NCBI GenBank assembly: GCA_013407085.1
Contig: JACCGJ010002787.1
Coordinates: 58,387 to 122,386 of the forward strand
Direction: 5' to 3'
Length of the DNA stretch: 64,000 nt
Source: Atriophallophorus winterbourni
Lineage: Eukaryota; Platyhelminthes; Trematoda; Plagiorchiida; Microphallidae
Positions 46,197-57,546 of this stretch are shown in pieces. The notes below the pieces were generated by a model. The model saw only the letters and a program-made list of their open reading frames with translations, did not search any database and was not told the DNA's origin. Both the position numbers and the translations under genes were made by a program. Within the stretch, counting starts at the first letter, position 1. Every line of letters starts with the position of its first letter.

Positions 46197-47316
46197 TCAT
46201 ACTTCTCGATTTCTTAGCAAATACCGATGAACACGCTGTTGATGATCTACCAAAGTTTCGAAGTTTGACTGACTTTGCGTATTATCCTCGTTATCCGAAA
46301 CAGGAATGTTAGACGGACTGATTTCTTGCGCCTTGTCTATTTGGTGATCGGAATTAGATGCAGCATCGAATTTTTTAACTTCACCGTGAGGAGCAAGATT
46401 CCGCAAAGACACTGTTTGTTCCGTGCCATTCGAAAGACGAACATGGGCATATTGCGGATTATTTTCCAAAATTTCGGCTTCTTCCACTAAGGGGCTATAC
46501 TTCGATGAACGCGATTGCTTTTTCAATAAAACAGAATTTCCGGGAGACAACCAACTGGGTAATAGGGTGTGGCGTTAGTCGCAGTACATAATAAGGATCG
46601 CACGGAATGCAGGGCATCAAAAAGTACGAAATCCCAATTATTCACAGGCAGTTGTTTAGATTTCAAATCGAGTGTTATAGCTTTCCAGAGAGTTGAGTTT
46701 AGACGCTCTACTTGACCAATCCCCTGGATGTTATACGGGGTGGTTCTGCTGGTAGCAACACCACGATTATGCAAGAAAGACTTGACTTCAGAAGACATGG
46801 AAGCCGAACCACGATCTGAATGAACAAAAGCAGGAAGTCCAAAAAGCGAAAAGAGTGAGCGAAAACAGTTTAATACGGTAGATGATGTTATGTCACGGCA
46901 GGGAAAGGCGAATGGAAAGCGAGAAAATTGATCAATGATTGTTAGTAAGTAAATATTTTGAGTGGTAGACGGTATTAGTCCTTTAAAATCAACACTAAAT
47001 CTCTCAAAAGGTTGGGTAGCTTTGATGAGATGAGCCCTGGGAGGTCTATAAAAATTAGGCTTGATTTCAACACAGATAGCACAACGCGAAGTCATTTCTT
47101 TAATGTTTTCGATTGAAAATGGTAAGTTTTTGACCGAACATAATGTAGCATTCGTGTGATACCTGGATGGCACAATGAATCGTGAACTCTTCTCAAGTCG
47201 ATTGAGGTTAAAGAGGCGCACGTCGTTCTTGACAATGCATCGGCAACAGGGTTGTCTTTCCTAGGTCGATAAATGACATCGTAACGATAACAGGATAACT
47301 CGATACGCCAGCGCAT
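46197..47316 (-). pseudogene. pol: G2 integrase and C-terminus
   Basis: From right: RNase H end and zinc region (VHDSLCHPGITRMLHY, 47092-47316), core with SVDFKGLI (first Asp), FVHSDRGSAS (second Asp) and TTPYNIQGIGQVERLNST (Glu) in 46523-47221, then 46197-46550 with KYSPLVEEAEILENN and the terminal HRYLLRNREV. Two frame changes separate the pieces. Gly of HSDRGS precedes Ser-Ala instead of the usual Ser-Phe/Gln-Phe. Confidence 0.85.
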
Positions 47317-47335
47317 AATTTTATCGTTTTTTCAC

Positions 47336-48437
47336 TTAACCTTGGTGCTTATCGTCAAACATGAATGCCACGGATCGTTGATCAGTAACTAGCTTGAAAT
47401 GAACACCAATGAGGTAATGCTTCCATTTACGCAAGGCTTCAACAATGGCATAGGTCTCCTTTTCGACTGCAGAGTGATTCTTTTCACTCGTTAATAACGT
47501 CCTGGAGAAGAATGCGACAGGTCTACCTTCTTGGTTCAACGTGGCTGCTATGGCAATATCCGAGGCGTCTGTTTCTACAACCAACGGTGTTTTGTGTTCA
47601 ACAGTGACTACAGCGGCACTTTCCAGTTCAGATTTGAAATAGTCGAATGTTTGCTGTACATTAGGCGGTAGCGGAAAAGTAGAATTATGAACAATAGGAG
47701 ATATTTTGTCTGAAAATCGAGAATTCCAATGCGAATAATAAGCAAACATGCCTATAATTCTTTGTTGTGATTTAATATATTTAGGAGGAGTAAGTTCTCG
47801 TAAGGCGCGAAACCGTTCCGGGTGTGGTTTGATCACTCCTTTAGATACTTGATAACCCAAAAGGGTAATAGTATCTTCAGCCCAGATAGATTTACTTTCA
47901 TTAAACGTAAGTCCATGTTCTTTAGCAGCTTTTAAGAACTGTGAGTAGTTTTCATCATGCTGCTCCTTATTTCGATCGCAAATGGTCACATTGTCTACGT
48001 AGGCAAAAACATCATCCAGGTGTGCATTGCTTATGATTTTGTCAATGATCCACTGAAAACAGGCAACACCATTAGTAACCCCAAAAAGGATACAACAAAA
48101 TTGATATAGGTTGCCGCAAGCCTCAAAAGCCGTATATTGTTTTTCTTCGTCACGAATTGACATCTGATGATAAGCACTTTTGAGATCTGAAGTGGTGAAA
48201 ATTTTGCAACCAGCAATCTTTTCTATCATTTCGTCAATGCGTGGTAAAGGATAGGCATCCAGATGTGTAAAACGACTGATGGTGCGGCTGTAGTCAACAA
48301 CCATTCTGCGCTTGTGATTTTCATTCGATGTTACCAATACCCGGGCTCTTCAAGGAGATGAAGAAGTTTCTATTATCTTATCCTCGAGTAAACTTCGAAT
48401 TTCATTTTAGATGAATCGTTGATCAGGCGGTGAGAAG
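47336..48437 (-). pseudogene. pol: G2 reverse transcriptase and RNase H
   Basis: 333 residues open from 48337: LDAYPLPRIDEMI, TSDLKSAYHQM, the catalytic box YVDN (47990-48001) and RNase H (ETDASDIAIAATL, LVTDQRSVAFMF). Two in-frame stops (near 48406 and 48351) precede it within the RT N-terminus. The YVDN box equals that of G1. Confidence 0.9.
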
Positions 48438-48449
48438 CGTCTAGATTTA

Positions 48450-49000
48450 GTGGCGATGGGATGGCAATCAGATGAAAGTGTACCGAACAGGGTTGGTACT
48501 TCGTCTCGAGCGGGTTTTAGAGAACAGAGACAAAGCGTAGGTTTCGGACCGCCGAATGCTATACTCACGTCTTTGTGTTGCATCAAGAAATCATGGCCGA
48601 GGATAACATCCGAGCACAGTTTAGGAAGGGTCGATAGTTTGACATGATCGTAAGAAATATTGAGATATTTTCCACTGTTTCAAGGCTCACTGAACCTGAT
48701 CTTACTGTCTCCACCTGACGATGGCAAACATCCTGAAACCGGTAGTGGTGTGTAAGGGATGAGGATGTGAGCACCACATTACATTGAGATATTTAATTTT
48801 TACAAAACAATGTCCTGACGTCTGGCTGGACAGATTTGTGGACGCCATTGTTATTTGGGTCGTCGATGGATACACATTCCAATGGTTCGAAAAGCGATTT
48901 CGGCAGCAACATAACTCTCTGAGCTACCGGTGTCAATAAGAGCATTGAGGGGGAGACCGTTTACTGAGACTTTGATCACAGTACATGAAAGAGATGTGGG
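48450..49000 (-). pseudogene. pol: G2 protease
   Basis: LIDTGSSESYVAAE near 48915 holds the active site, and after frame changes LCSDVILGHDFLMQH (near 48590) and FGGPKPTLCLCSL follow, the same order as G1. The mid part is disrupted. Confidence 0.8.
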
Positions 49001-49797
49001 CATAGATGCCATTAAGGACTGTGAATAACTGTCAGATTGGATAGAAGCAACGTGTTTCGTTACAGGAGCCGATTTACACACACGCTGAAAATGACCAACT
49101 TTGTGACAATTTTTGCATGTGGCATCCTTTGCGAGACACTTGTGTCTAGTATGTTTATTATAGCCACAGAAAAAGTATTTCGGCGTGGTAGCTGCTAAAT
49201 TGTGAGTAACCGTTGGATCGAGTGAATGCGTTGGGTTTGGCTGTACCGCACTACTCTCATTGGTGGGTACGTATGAATGAACGTAAGACATAGATTGAGA
49301 TTCCGTGGACTCGAGGGTTCGAGCATGTGTATAAGCACGGTCAAGGCTCAAAGAATCATGTTCCAATAACCGCTGACGAATATTGTTTGATAATAGTCCA
49401 CGGATAAATGAATCACGAATCGTTTCATCACGATACTCATCAGCTGTGACCGTTTTAAATGCACAATCTTTGGTAAGTCTCTTTCGTTTCTGTGAATATT
49501 GGTCAATCGATTCTCCGACATCCTGCTTGCATGTAAAAGTAGGTGTCTTGCGTAAACAACATTCTTGGGTTTCACATAAAGTGCATTAGGAACACTGATC
49601 GCTGTGTCACATTCGGATACATGCTCAAACACATCGGCTGCAATGAGATTAGCTAGTATTTGATATTTGTCTTCGTTTTTGACTTTAAGAGATTCCACAT
49701 AGTTTGTAAAATTGAAATGCCAGTGTTTCCACCGTTTACCTGCACCTGAAGAATTGGGGTCCGCGTCAAAGCGATCTGGGCTAAATGCCTTGTCCAT
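49001..49797 (-). pseudogene. gag: G2 gag
   Basis: ATG at 49795-49797, 15 bases after the LTR; starts MDKAFSPDRFDADPN like G1. The knuckles are at about 49070-49165: FFCGYNKHTRHKC and CKNCHKVGHFQRVC (the latter a full CX2CX4HX4C). One frameshift lies at about 49350-49480. Confidence 0.8.
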
Positions 49798-49882
49798 AGA
49801 ATAATAAATCGTTGTATTATATGATTTCAAATGTTCAGAGATATTAGAAGACAAAGGCCGTAGAATAGGCTTTAATCTTCTA
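49797..49882 (-). promoter_or_regulatory. Candidate self-priming pair of G2
   Basis: 49797-49808 (just after the LTR, overlapping the gag ATG) and 49871-49882 (inside the LTR) are complementary at 10 of 12 positions, 62 bp apart. Position matches the 17-bp pair in G1, but the sequences differ. Confidence 0.45.
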
Positions 49883-49977
49883 GAACAACAGTATAGTAGC
49901 TGGAATAAAAAAACAAGAATATGAATGATATAGATAGCATGTAAACAAGCATACAATTGAAGAGAAAAATTATCACA
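49813..49977 (-). repeat. G2 5' LTR
   Basis: 165 bp, direct repeat of 45970-46135. Confidence 0.9.
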
Positions 49978-50014
49978 ACTTGCTTTTTAGATGTGAGGGA
50001 ATTTTAGTGGGCGG

Positions 50015-50336
50015 TGTATGAATCAGCGTTATTGTCTTGAAAATTCCTTTTTCGGTCCAGCAAGATCAAACGAACTGGAGAATGTGGTTTCATACCCTAC
50101 ACCCGTGTTCCTCATCCAGTTTTTTGTGTCATAATTTTCCCGTGATATTTTGTGTATGTTCTTTAATTTGAAAAAATTAAACTTAGTGTGAAATCTGTGA
50201 GAGTTTTCTTTCCCGAACATTGTTTCTTTGTTTAACTGCACTTACGCTTCTGCACATTTTGATTTGTCCGTTACCCGTGTTTACCGTTATTGGAAAACGG
50301 TAATTTTTTGTGCTCTCAACTGAGCTGTTTGACTTC
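50015..50336 (+). repeat. Truncated B1-type LTR
   Basis: Matches 35179-35515 (TGTATGAATC start, AACGGTAATTTT and CTCAACTGAGCTGTTTGACTT near the end) and stops where the foldback end begins. No internal BEL/Pao sequence follows. Confidence 0.75.
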
Positions 50337-50424
50337 GTCTGTATGAATCATTGTGGTAGTTTTATCTGAAGCAATCAATCATATCACGGTTTACGCGAAG
50401 CAACCAATCAAAATAATCTGTATG
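50337..50424. repeat. Terminal fragment of the foldback element
   Basis: Same sequence as the outer ends of the palindromic units (for example 58506-58590): TCATATCACGGTTTACGCGA then AATCTGTATGA. The LINE copy begins directly after it. Confidence 0.75.
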
Positions 50425-51826
50425 ACCAGTTGGGTCGTGGGTCGTCTTTTTAACGCCTCGCTGGTGCATGGAGTTATTCCGAGTGATTGGAAGCTAGCCG
50501 ATGTTATCCCGATACACAAAAGCGGCAGTCGTTCATCTGTCTGTAACTATAGACCGGTTAGCCTTACTGTCATTCTGTGTAAGATCTTAGAGAGGCTGAT
50601 CAGAGATCGGATCTGCAGGCACTTTGTTGAGTTTAAGTTGCTGGACTCTGCTCAACATGGCTTCCTTAAAGGAAAGTCGTGCCTAACAAACCTCTTGGGC
50701 TTTCTAAACGAGGTCACCAGAAAATTGGATAAGGGCCAACAGGTTGAGGTTTTGTACTTGGACTTCTGCAAGGCTTTCGACTCAGTGAACCATAGACTGC
50801 TCGCTACCAAACTAGGCTATATGGGTATCGCTGGTCCTCTAAGGAACTGGATAGTAGGCTTCTTAAGCAACAGGTACTTTCGTGTCAGGGTGGGCAGTAC
50901 GTACTCACCGAACGTAAGGGTTACAAGTGGAGTTCCGCAGGGATCTGTACTCGGGCCGCTACTTTTCCTTATCTTCATCGATGACTTGGCAGCGGCGATT
51001 AAGTGTCCCTGCTACATTTTTGCGGATGATGTCAAGTTTATTGGATCCCCGAACGAAAGTGATTTTATTGACGATATTGAAAAGGTTATCAAGTGGTCTG
51101 TTATATGGGATCTACCAGTTAACTTCTCAAAAAGCTATCTCTTGTCGAAAGTCGGCAAGAAGCTGGCGGTAGCTGGCCCAGATGGTACACTTGTGATAAC
51201 TGGGGTGCCGAGAGTACGCGACTTAGGTATAGAGATTTCTGCGGACTTCAAATGGGCTGATCAATGTGCAACAGCTGCACATCGTGCTAGGAGCGCGCTG
51301 TTTCGCCTTCGATCAGTTTTATCCTGCAGGTCCCCGGAGGTTTTCATACCGATATACCAGGCTGTCGTTAGACCTCATCTCGAGTACTGCATTCAAGCTT
51401 GGTCACCTTATCTTGAAAAAGATATTGCAAGGCTTGAGGGTGTTCAGCGCCTTGCTACTCGTATGATCGAAGGGCAATCAGGTAGATCTTATGAGCAAAG
51501 ACTATTAAGTCTAGGGCTCTTTTCACTGAAAAGAAGGCGGCTGCGTGGGGGACCTGATAGAAACCTTCAAGATCATGGCCGGTTTTAGTACTATTCAACC
51601 AGGTGAAATGTATGTTCTCGCACCCAATGTGGGTACTCGAGGTCACCCTCTGAAACTGGCCAAACAACATGTCAGGTCTAATGCTCGAAAACACTTCTTC
51701 AGTGAAAGAGTAGTAAGCTACCGGAACTGCCTACCTGAAGATGTCGTGAACTCTAACTCTGTAATGTGTTTCAAGAATAGACTTGATGCCGTATGGAGCT
51801 CATTATTTCCTGCATTTTGCCCCTAA
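50353..51826 (+). pseudogene. CR1-like LINE L3 copy, RT and C-terminus
   Basis: 411 residues are open, but the first 25 or so are foldback-element sequence read in frame. LINE sequence begins at about 50425 (5'-truncated) with DWKLADVIPIHKSGS, NYRPVSLTVILCK, LYLDFCKAFDSVNH, GVPQGSVLGPLLFLIF and catalytic FADD (51019-51030). A shift at about 51545 leads to the C-terminal part (GTRGHPLKLAKQ, RKHFFSERVVSYRNCLPEDVV) ending at 51826. One frameshift aside, this is the best-kept RT of its family here. Confidence 0.9.
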
Positions 51827-51839
51827 TTGAGTAATGATA

Positions 51840-52016
51840 TTGTATTTACCTGGTCTTTGAAATGCACTACATTCCAGGTAATCATCCTACCAGAAGAAAT
51901 CTGTGAACCTATTCTGTTTGAAGTGGTGGGCGCTCTTTTTGGCATACCACCGGAAGAAATCTGGACGCTCGATTGGCGACTCTGCCACATATCGTCCTGT
52001 GCAAACTGAACTGAAC
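51840..52016 (+). repeat. Dispersed repeat R1, partial
   Basis: Shares ACATTCCAGGTA, GGACGCTCGATTGGC and CCTGTGCAAACTGAACTGAA with the array spacer and with 7150-7600. It joins a LINE fragment at 52017. Confidence 0.55.
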
Positions 52017-52431
52017 AGTTGGAAAAATTGCAAAGGCGGGCGACGAAACGAGTACAAGGATTAAAATCAATTCCTTATGTGGAGAGAGTTCAACGCCTCA
52101 ACCTCATGTCGCTCAGTATTTGGCGTGTGCGCTACGACCTGCTGCTAACTCGTCGCATATTAATGGGAGCTTATGGTGACGAGCTGCGCGAGTTTTTACC
52201 TCTCGTGACGGACTCAAGAACCCGTCGCTATGCTCTAAAGCTTCAAAAGCAATGACACTACGCCTACCACAGGAATTCACGCTCTTAACAAGAATTGTTA
52301 ACTTGTGGAATGCGCTTCCGGAAGGGGTTATCTCAGCGAGCTCTGAAAACCAATTCAAGCAACTTTTGGATAAGGTATTGCCTGTAATCACGGCGAAGCT
52401 GAACAACACTGGACAGGATTTTTTCAACTGA
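52017..52431 (+). pseudogene. CR1-like LINE C-terminal fragment L6
   Basis: Starts LEKLQRRATKRVQGLKSIPY, runs to 52255, then shifts frame to ILTRIVNLWNALPEGV... ending DFFN at TGA 52429-52431. It is the post-RT region of a LINE family distinct from L3-L5. Confidence 0.7.
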
Positions 52432-53098
52432 GGTTCTCCTGAACTATGTTGCTGATATAAAGAGATGCGGCTTACAAGGGCTTGACCCCCTGTCGTCTAT
52501 CAAGAAGAAGGCTGGCAGTAGTTTTTGAGGTTGTAAGGATACTCTTCGCCTTAATCTTTTGTTCTCGATGAATCATCGAACCTGAAACCAGCTGAGGAGT
52601 TAGCGGCTAACCTTTTAATCATATCTGTCTAGGCCTGGACAACCTGACAGCAAATTAGCCCACATGCAGTCTATGACTCTGTTTCACTTTACCTCGACTA
52701 GACTAGTGATTTCATACACCTCACATTGTTCACGCATAATATTGCATTGTTTCCTTTCACCTTGCTGGTGAAGAGAAACCCTACCTTACATTCCAGGTAT
52801 TCGGAAACAAGAACGTGTGAAAAGTACGAACTGTATACTCGATATCGAAGTGCCGGGTGCTCAACCGCATACCATCGAAGGAAATCTGAGCGCGTGATTG
52901 GCTTTTAGCCACCTTCAGCCCTGTGCAACTTGAACTTAAACGATAATCCCTTGGCATCGCGATCGTCGAGGATATCCAAATCACAATAAGAATAAACGCT
53001 TTGGCAGTGGTGGTTGCTTCTTTGCAGCTTTTCATGAAAGAAATTCTGGACGCTCGATTGGCTCGTTCGCCACTTACTGTCCTGTGCAACTGAACTGA

Positions 53099-53299
53099 AA
53101 TAAATGTGCAAAATGTATCCAGGATGTTAATGATGTCTATCCTGCCATCCAGTGTTATCGCTGTGATGCTTGGCAGCACCTGCGATGCACAAAAATCTCT
53201 ATGTCGTTCTACGATTCTTTGAAACATCAAACAAATGAAGAGATATTCTTCTACGTTGCATGTAAAGCACGGCATCGGAGGGGCAAACTTGCCGATTAA
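53099..53299 (+). pseudogene. PHD-finger-like fragment, unit 1
   Basis: The frame has no ATG of its own placing and encodes CAKCIQDVNDVYPAIQCYRC then DAWQHLRC, the C2-C2-HxxC part of a C4HC3 PHD finger, and a late YVACKAR where WxCxxC is expected (one Cys missing). PHD fingers occur in ORF1 of some CR1-type LINEs. TAA at 53297-53299; units 2 and 3 read 19 codons further. Confidence 0.5.
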
Positions 53300-53479
53300 C
53301 GCAGTAGAAAAACACCTAAATCTTTAGCAAAGATTATCCCTACAGCCTCCAAAAATACTGTCAGCCTTCATACAGATTATTTTGATTGTTTGCTTCGCGT
53401 AAACCGTGATGTGATTTACTATTTTTATTTTTCCAGGTCCAATAAATAGCCCTGCAAGTGGTCTGCGTCACTTTTAATT

Positions 53480-54516
53480 ATGAGATGTAACGAAATCACT
53501 CAGATTTTTCAGGGAACCATTGGCAACCGCGCGATTGGAAGTCTGGTGGAATTGAACCATTGGCTGACCGATTTCGCTCGAGTTTCTGGTACCAACTATG
53601 CCATCCGTACATCAAAAAGGAACCAATCGGGCCAGTTGACATTTATTAAATATATATGTCAACGAAAAGGATACTCCCGGAAACCAAATCGTGGCCTTCG
53701 CCGTAGAAATTCGATTGCAACACAATGCGAGGACCATTTCAACTTGAGGTGTATGGGCTCTGGTTACCGCGTCACCAATAGTAACATGTTTCTTAACCAT
53801 GAATTACAAACCGAAGAAGCTGGGTCGTGGTTCTTTCGCAACCGACGTCTAACGCCTACGGAATTGGAGATCACACGACCGCTGCTAGAATGCGGAGACT
53901 CATCATTCAACATCCGGTATTACGTGAACACTCGTTATCAAAAAAAATCTTACCGGATGTGATGTGGTAAACATGCGCCGGTGAGTTCTGGCTGGCCGTA
54001 ACAATCCAGGTAAGTGTTGTTTCATTACAATTAAAATAACTTGATTATATGGACGATATTTATTATCAATTTTTCCCAGCCTATATTCGACGAATGGAAG
54101 AAGAACTCAACGTCCATGGAAAGGCACGCGTGCTGCTGGATGGGACGAACAAGATGACGCATTTCATCTATACAACCCAAGAAATGCTTAGTTTGTTTAA
54201 CCGTTTTTCTGATTTTATTCTCATCGATGGTACATTCCGTACCAATCGCGAGAAATATTTCTCATATCAATTAATGGTAGTAGATGGTTCCCGCAAAAGT
54301 CTTCCTGTAGCAATAGGCTTTTTGTGGAAGGAAACAGCTGAAGATATCCGCACCTTCCGGCTTACCTTTGTCGAATTCGTCGGCTTTCACAGCATCACAC
54401 CCACCGACGAATTCGACAAAGGTAAGCAGGAAGGTGCGGATATCTTCAGGTGTTTCCCTCCACAAGAAGCCTCTTGCTACAGGAAGACTTTTGCGGGATC
54501 CATCTACTACCATTAA
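53480..54516 (+). pseudogene. MULE-type transposase N-terminal half, unit 1 left arm
   Basis: Exon-like part 1 (53480-53962) has a FAR1/WRKY-GCM-like DNA-binding pattern (YICQRKGY, ...TQCEDHF..., NHEL). Part 2 (54049-54516) has the MULE core FILIDGTFRTNREKYF with the first catalytic Asp and LPVAIGFLWKETAEDI. Part 1 ends at a TGA where the unit 1 right arm has CGA. A 5' splice site (CCAG|GTAAGTG) and 3' site (TTTTTCCCAG|CC) would join both parts in frame. The second Asp and the Glu are absent because the palindrome centre replaces them. Confidence 0.75.
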
Positions 54517-54519
54517 TTG

Positions 54520-55292
54520 ATATAAAAAATATTTCTCGCGATTAGTACGGATTACCGCGATAGGATAAATCAAAAAACGTTAACAACTAGCATTTCTTGG
54601 GTTTTCTAGATGACATGCGTCATCTGTTCGTCTCATAACTCATCCTCCAGCAGCACGCTTGCTTTCCAGACTTTGAGTTTTCTCTCCCTTCGTCCGAATA
54701 TAGGCTGTGAAAAATGATAATAAATATCGTCCATATAATCACGTTTATTTTAATATTTTAATTAACAACACTTACCTGGATGGTTATGACCAGCCAGAAC
54801 TCGCCGTCGCATTTTACCACCCACATCCGGTAGATTTTCTGATATCGAGTCTTTTACGTAAACCGTTGTTGAAATAGGAGTCCCCGCATTCCATCACGGT
54901 CGAATCACTCCATTCCCGAAGGGTTAGATTCTCGGTTGCGAAGAACCCGACCCAGCTTCCCGTTTGTAATTCTGGTTATGAACCATGTTACTATTGGTGC
55001 CGCGGAAACCAGAGCCCATACGCCCCAAGTTGAAATGGGCCTCGCATTGTGTTGCAATCGAATTTCTACGGCGAAGGCCAAGATTTGGTTTCTGGTGGTA
55101 TCCTTTTCGTTGACATATATATTTAATAAATGTCAACTCGCCCGATCGGTTCCTCTTTGATGTGCGGATGGCATAGTGGGTACCAGAAGCTCGAGCGAAA
55201 TCGGTCAGCAGGTGGTTCAATTCCACGAGACTTCCAATCGCGCGGTTGCCAATGGTTCCCTGAAAAAGCTGAGTAATATCGTTAGAGCTCAT
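54520..55292 (-). pseudogene. MULE-type transposase, unit 1 right arm
   Basis: Inverted copy of the left-arm gene with frameshifts; 54924-55292 encodes SNDITQLFQGTIGNRAIGSL and YICQRKGYHQKPN. It keeps CGA at the codon that is TGA in the left arms. Confidence 0.7.
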
Positions 55293-56128
55293 AATTAAAA
55301 GTGACGGCGGACCCCTTGCAGAGCTATTTATAGACCTGGAAAAATTAAATATAAATCAGTCATATCACGGGTACGTGAAGCAACCAATCAAATAATCTGT
55401 ATGAGGCTTGACAGGAGTTTTGCCCGAAGGAATCAACATACTTCTAACAAACCTCTCTGTATGAATCATTGTGGTAGTTTATCTTAAGCAACCATCCATA
55501 TCACGGTTTACGCGAAGCAAACCATCAAATACGTATGAAGGCTGACAGTAGTTTTTGAGGTTGCAAGGATACTCTTCGCCTAAATCTTTTGTTCTCGATG
55601 AATCATCGAACCTGAAACCAGCTGAGGAGTTAGCGGCTAACCTTTTTATCATATCTGTCTAGGCCTGGACAACCTGACAGCAAATTAGCCCACATGCAGT
55701 CTATGACTCTGTTTCACTTTACCTCGACTAGACTAGTGATTTCATACACCTCACATTGTTCACGCATAATATTGCATTGTTTCCTTTCACCTTGCTGGTG
55801 AAGAGAAACCCTACCTTACATTCCAGGTATTCGGAAACAAGAACGTGTGAAAAGTACGAACTGTATACTCGATATCGAAGTGCCGGGTGCTCAACCGCAT
55901 ACCATCGAAGGAAATCTGAGCGCGTGATTGGCTTTTAGCCACCTTCAGCCCTGTGCAACTTGAACTTAAACGATAATCCCTTGGCATCGCGATCGTCGAG
56001 GATATCCAAATCACAATAAGAATAAACGCTTTGGCAGTGGTGGTTGCTTCTTTGCAGCTTTTCATGAAAGAAATTCTGGACGCTCGATTGGCTCGTTCGC
56101 CACTTACTGTCCTGTGCAACTGAACTGA

Positions 56129-56356
56129 AATAAATGTGCAAAATGTATCCAGGATGTTAATGATGTCTATCCTGCCATCCAGTGTTATCGCGGTGATGCT
56201 TGGCAGCACCTGCGATGCACAAAAATCTCTATGTCGTTCTACGATTCTTTGAAACATCAAACAAATGAAGAGATATTCTTCTACGTTGCATGTAAAGCAC
56301 GGCATCGAAGGGGCAAACTTGCCGATAAACGCAGTAGAAAAACACCTAAATCTTAA
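56129..56356 (+). pseudogene. PHD-finger-like fragment, unit 2
   Basis: As in unit 1, but the frame continues through KLADKRSRKTPKS, a basic tail, to TAA 56354-56356. One zinc-ligand Cys is missing in all three copies. Confidence 0.5.
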
Positions 56357-56510
56357 GCAAAGATTATCCCTACAGCCTCCAAAAATACTGTCAGCCTTCA
56401 TACAGATTATTTTGATTGTTTGCTTCGCGTAATCTGTGATGTGATTTACTATTTTCATTTTTCCAGGTCCAATAAATAGCCCTGCAAGTGGTCTGCCGTC
56501 ACTTTTAATT

Positions 56511-57546
56511 ATGAGCTCTAACGATATCACTCAGATTTTTCAGGGAACCATTGGCAACCGCGCGATTGGAAGTCTCGTGGAATTGAACCATTGGCTGACC
56601 GATTTCGCTCGAGTTTCTGGTACCAACTATGCCATCCGTACATCAAAAAGGAACCAATGGGGCCAGTTGACATTTATTAAATATATATGTCAACGAAAAG
56701 GATACTCCCGGAAACCAAATCGTGGCCTTCGCTGTAGAAATTCGATTGCAACACAATTCGAGGACCATTTCAACTTGAGGCGTATGGGCTCTGGTTACCG
56801 CGTCACCAATAGTAACATGTTTCGTAACCATGAATTACAAACCGAGGAAGCTGGGTCGTGGTTCTTTCGCAACCGACGTCTAACGCCTACGGAATTGGAG
56901 ATCACACGACCGCTGCTAGAATGCGGAGACTCATTATTCAACATCCGGTATTACGTGAACACTCGTTATCAAAAAAATCATACGGGATGTGATGTGGTAA
57001 ATATGCGCCGGTGAGTTCTGGCTGGCCGTAACAATCCAGGTAAGTGTTGTTTCATTACAATTAAAATAACTTGATTATATGAACGATATTTATTATCAAT
57101 TTTTCCCAGCCTATATTCGACGAATGGAAGAAGAACTCAACGTCCATGGAAAGGCACGCGTGCTGCTGGATGGGACGAACAAGATGACGCATTTCATCTA
57201 TACAACCCAAGAAATGCTTAGTTTGTTTAACCGTTTTTCTGATTTTATTCTCATCGATGGTACATTCCGTACCAATCGCGAGAAATATTTCTTATATCAA
57301 TTAATGGTAGTAGATGGTTCCCGCAAAAGTCTTCCTGTAGCAATAGGCTTCTTGTGGAAGGAAACAGCTGAAGATATCCGCACCTTCCGGCTTACCTTTG
57401 TCGAATTCGTCGGCTTTCACAGCATCACACCCACCGACGAATTCGACAAAGGTAAGCAGGAAGGTGCGGATATCTTCAGCTGTTTCCCTCCACAAGAAGC
57501 CTCTTGCTACAGGAAGACTTTTGCGGGATCCATCTACTACCATTAA
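56511..57546 (+). pseudogene. MULE-type transposase N-terminal half, unit 2 left arm
   Basis: ATG at 56511 (SSNDITQIFQGTIG). Part 1 to 57014; predicted 70-bp intron 57040-57109; part 2 to 57546 with LIDGTFRTNREKYF. The HxH of the FAR1-like finger reads RNHEL here, versus HNHEL in the right arm, so a ligand is lost. After the centre (57391-57456) the frame runs into the inverted arm and encodes meaningless residues. Confidence 0.75.

Larger units (their letters stand above)
45970..49977 (-). mobile_element. Complete Gypsy element G2, same family as G1
   Basis: 4.0 kb with short LTRs (165-166 bp, TGTGAT...TACA on the element strand). Polypurine GGGGAGAA (46136-46143) lies directly before the 3' LTR. 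gag, protease, RT, RNase H and integrase are in order but broken by stops and shifts. I see no clean target duplication. Confidence 0.9.
53352..55421. repeat. ~2.07 kb palindrome, unit 1
   Basis: Arms of about 1.03 kb around a 20-base centre (54384-54403). The innermost 23 bp (54361-54383 and 54404-54426) are perfectly inverted. The right arm has deletions. Confidence 0.9.
52510..55540. mobile_element. Palindromic MULE-type unit 1
   Basis: First of three tandem units (offset 3030 bp to unit 2). It consists of a ~840-bp left segment (R2 at 52619-52716, R1 at 52797-53100, PHD-like frame) and a palindrome at 53352-55421 centred at 54393/54394. Its right arm is more decayed than in unit 2, with indels. 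Confidence 0.85.

Noticed and set aside
45965..49982. A target duplication for G2
   Set aside because: Flanks (TCTGT and ACTTG) do not match, so none is claimed.
52726..53275. ORFs repeated exactly in the three array units (for example 52726-52908 + and 52781-53275 -)
   Set aside because: They recur only because the DNA is duplicated; they run across repeat R1 and antisense to the PHD-like frame, with no domain pattern.
54271..54573. Minus-strand ORF in the unit 1 centre taken as a separate gene
   Set aside because: It is the inverted arm of the MULE fragment reading through the palindrome centre.
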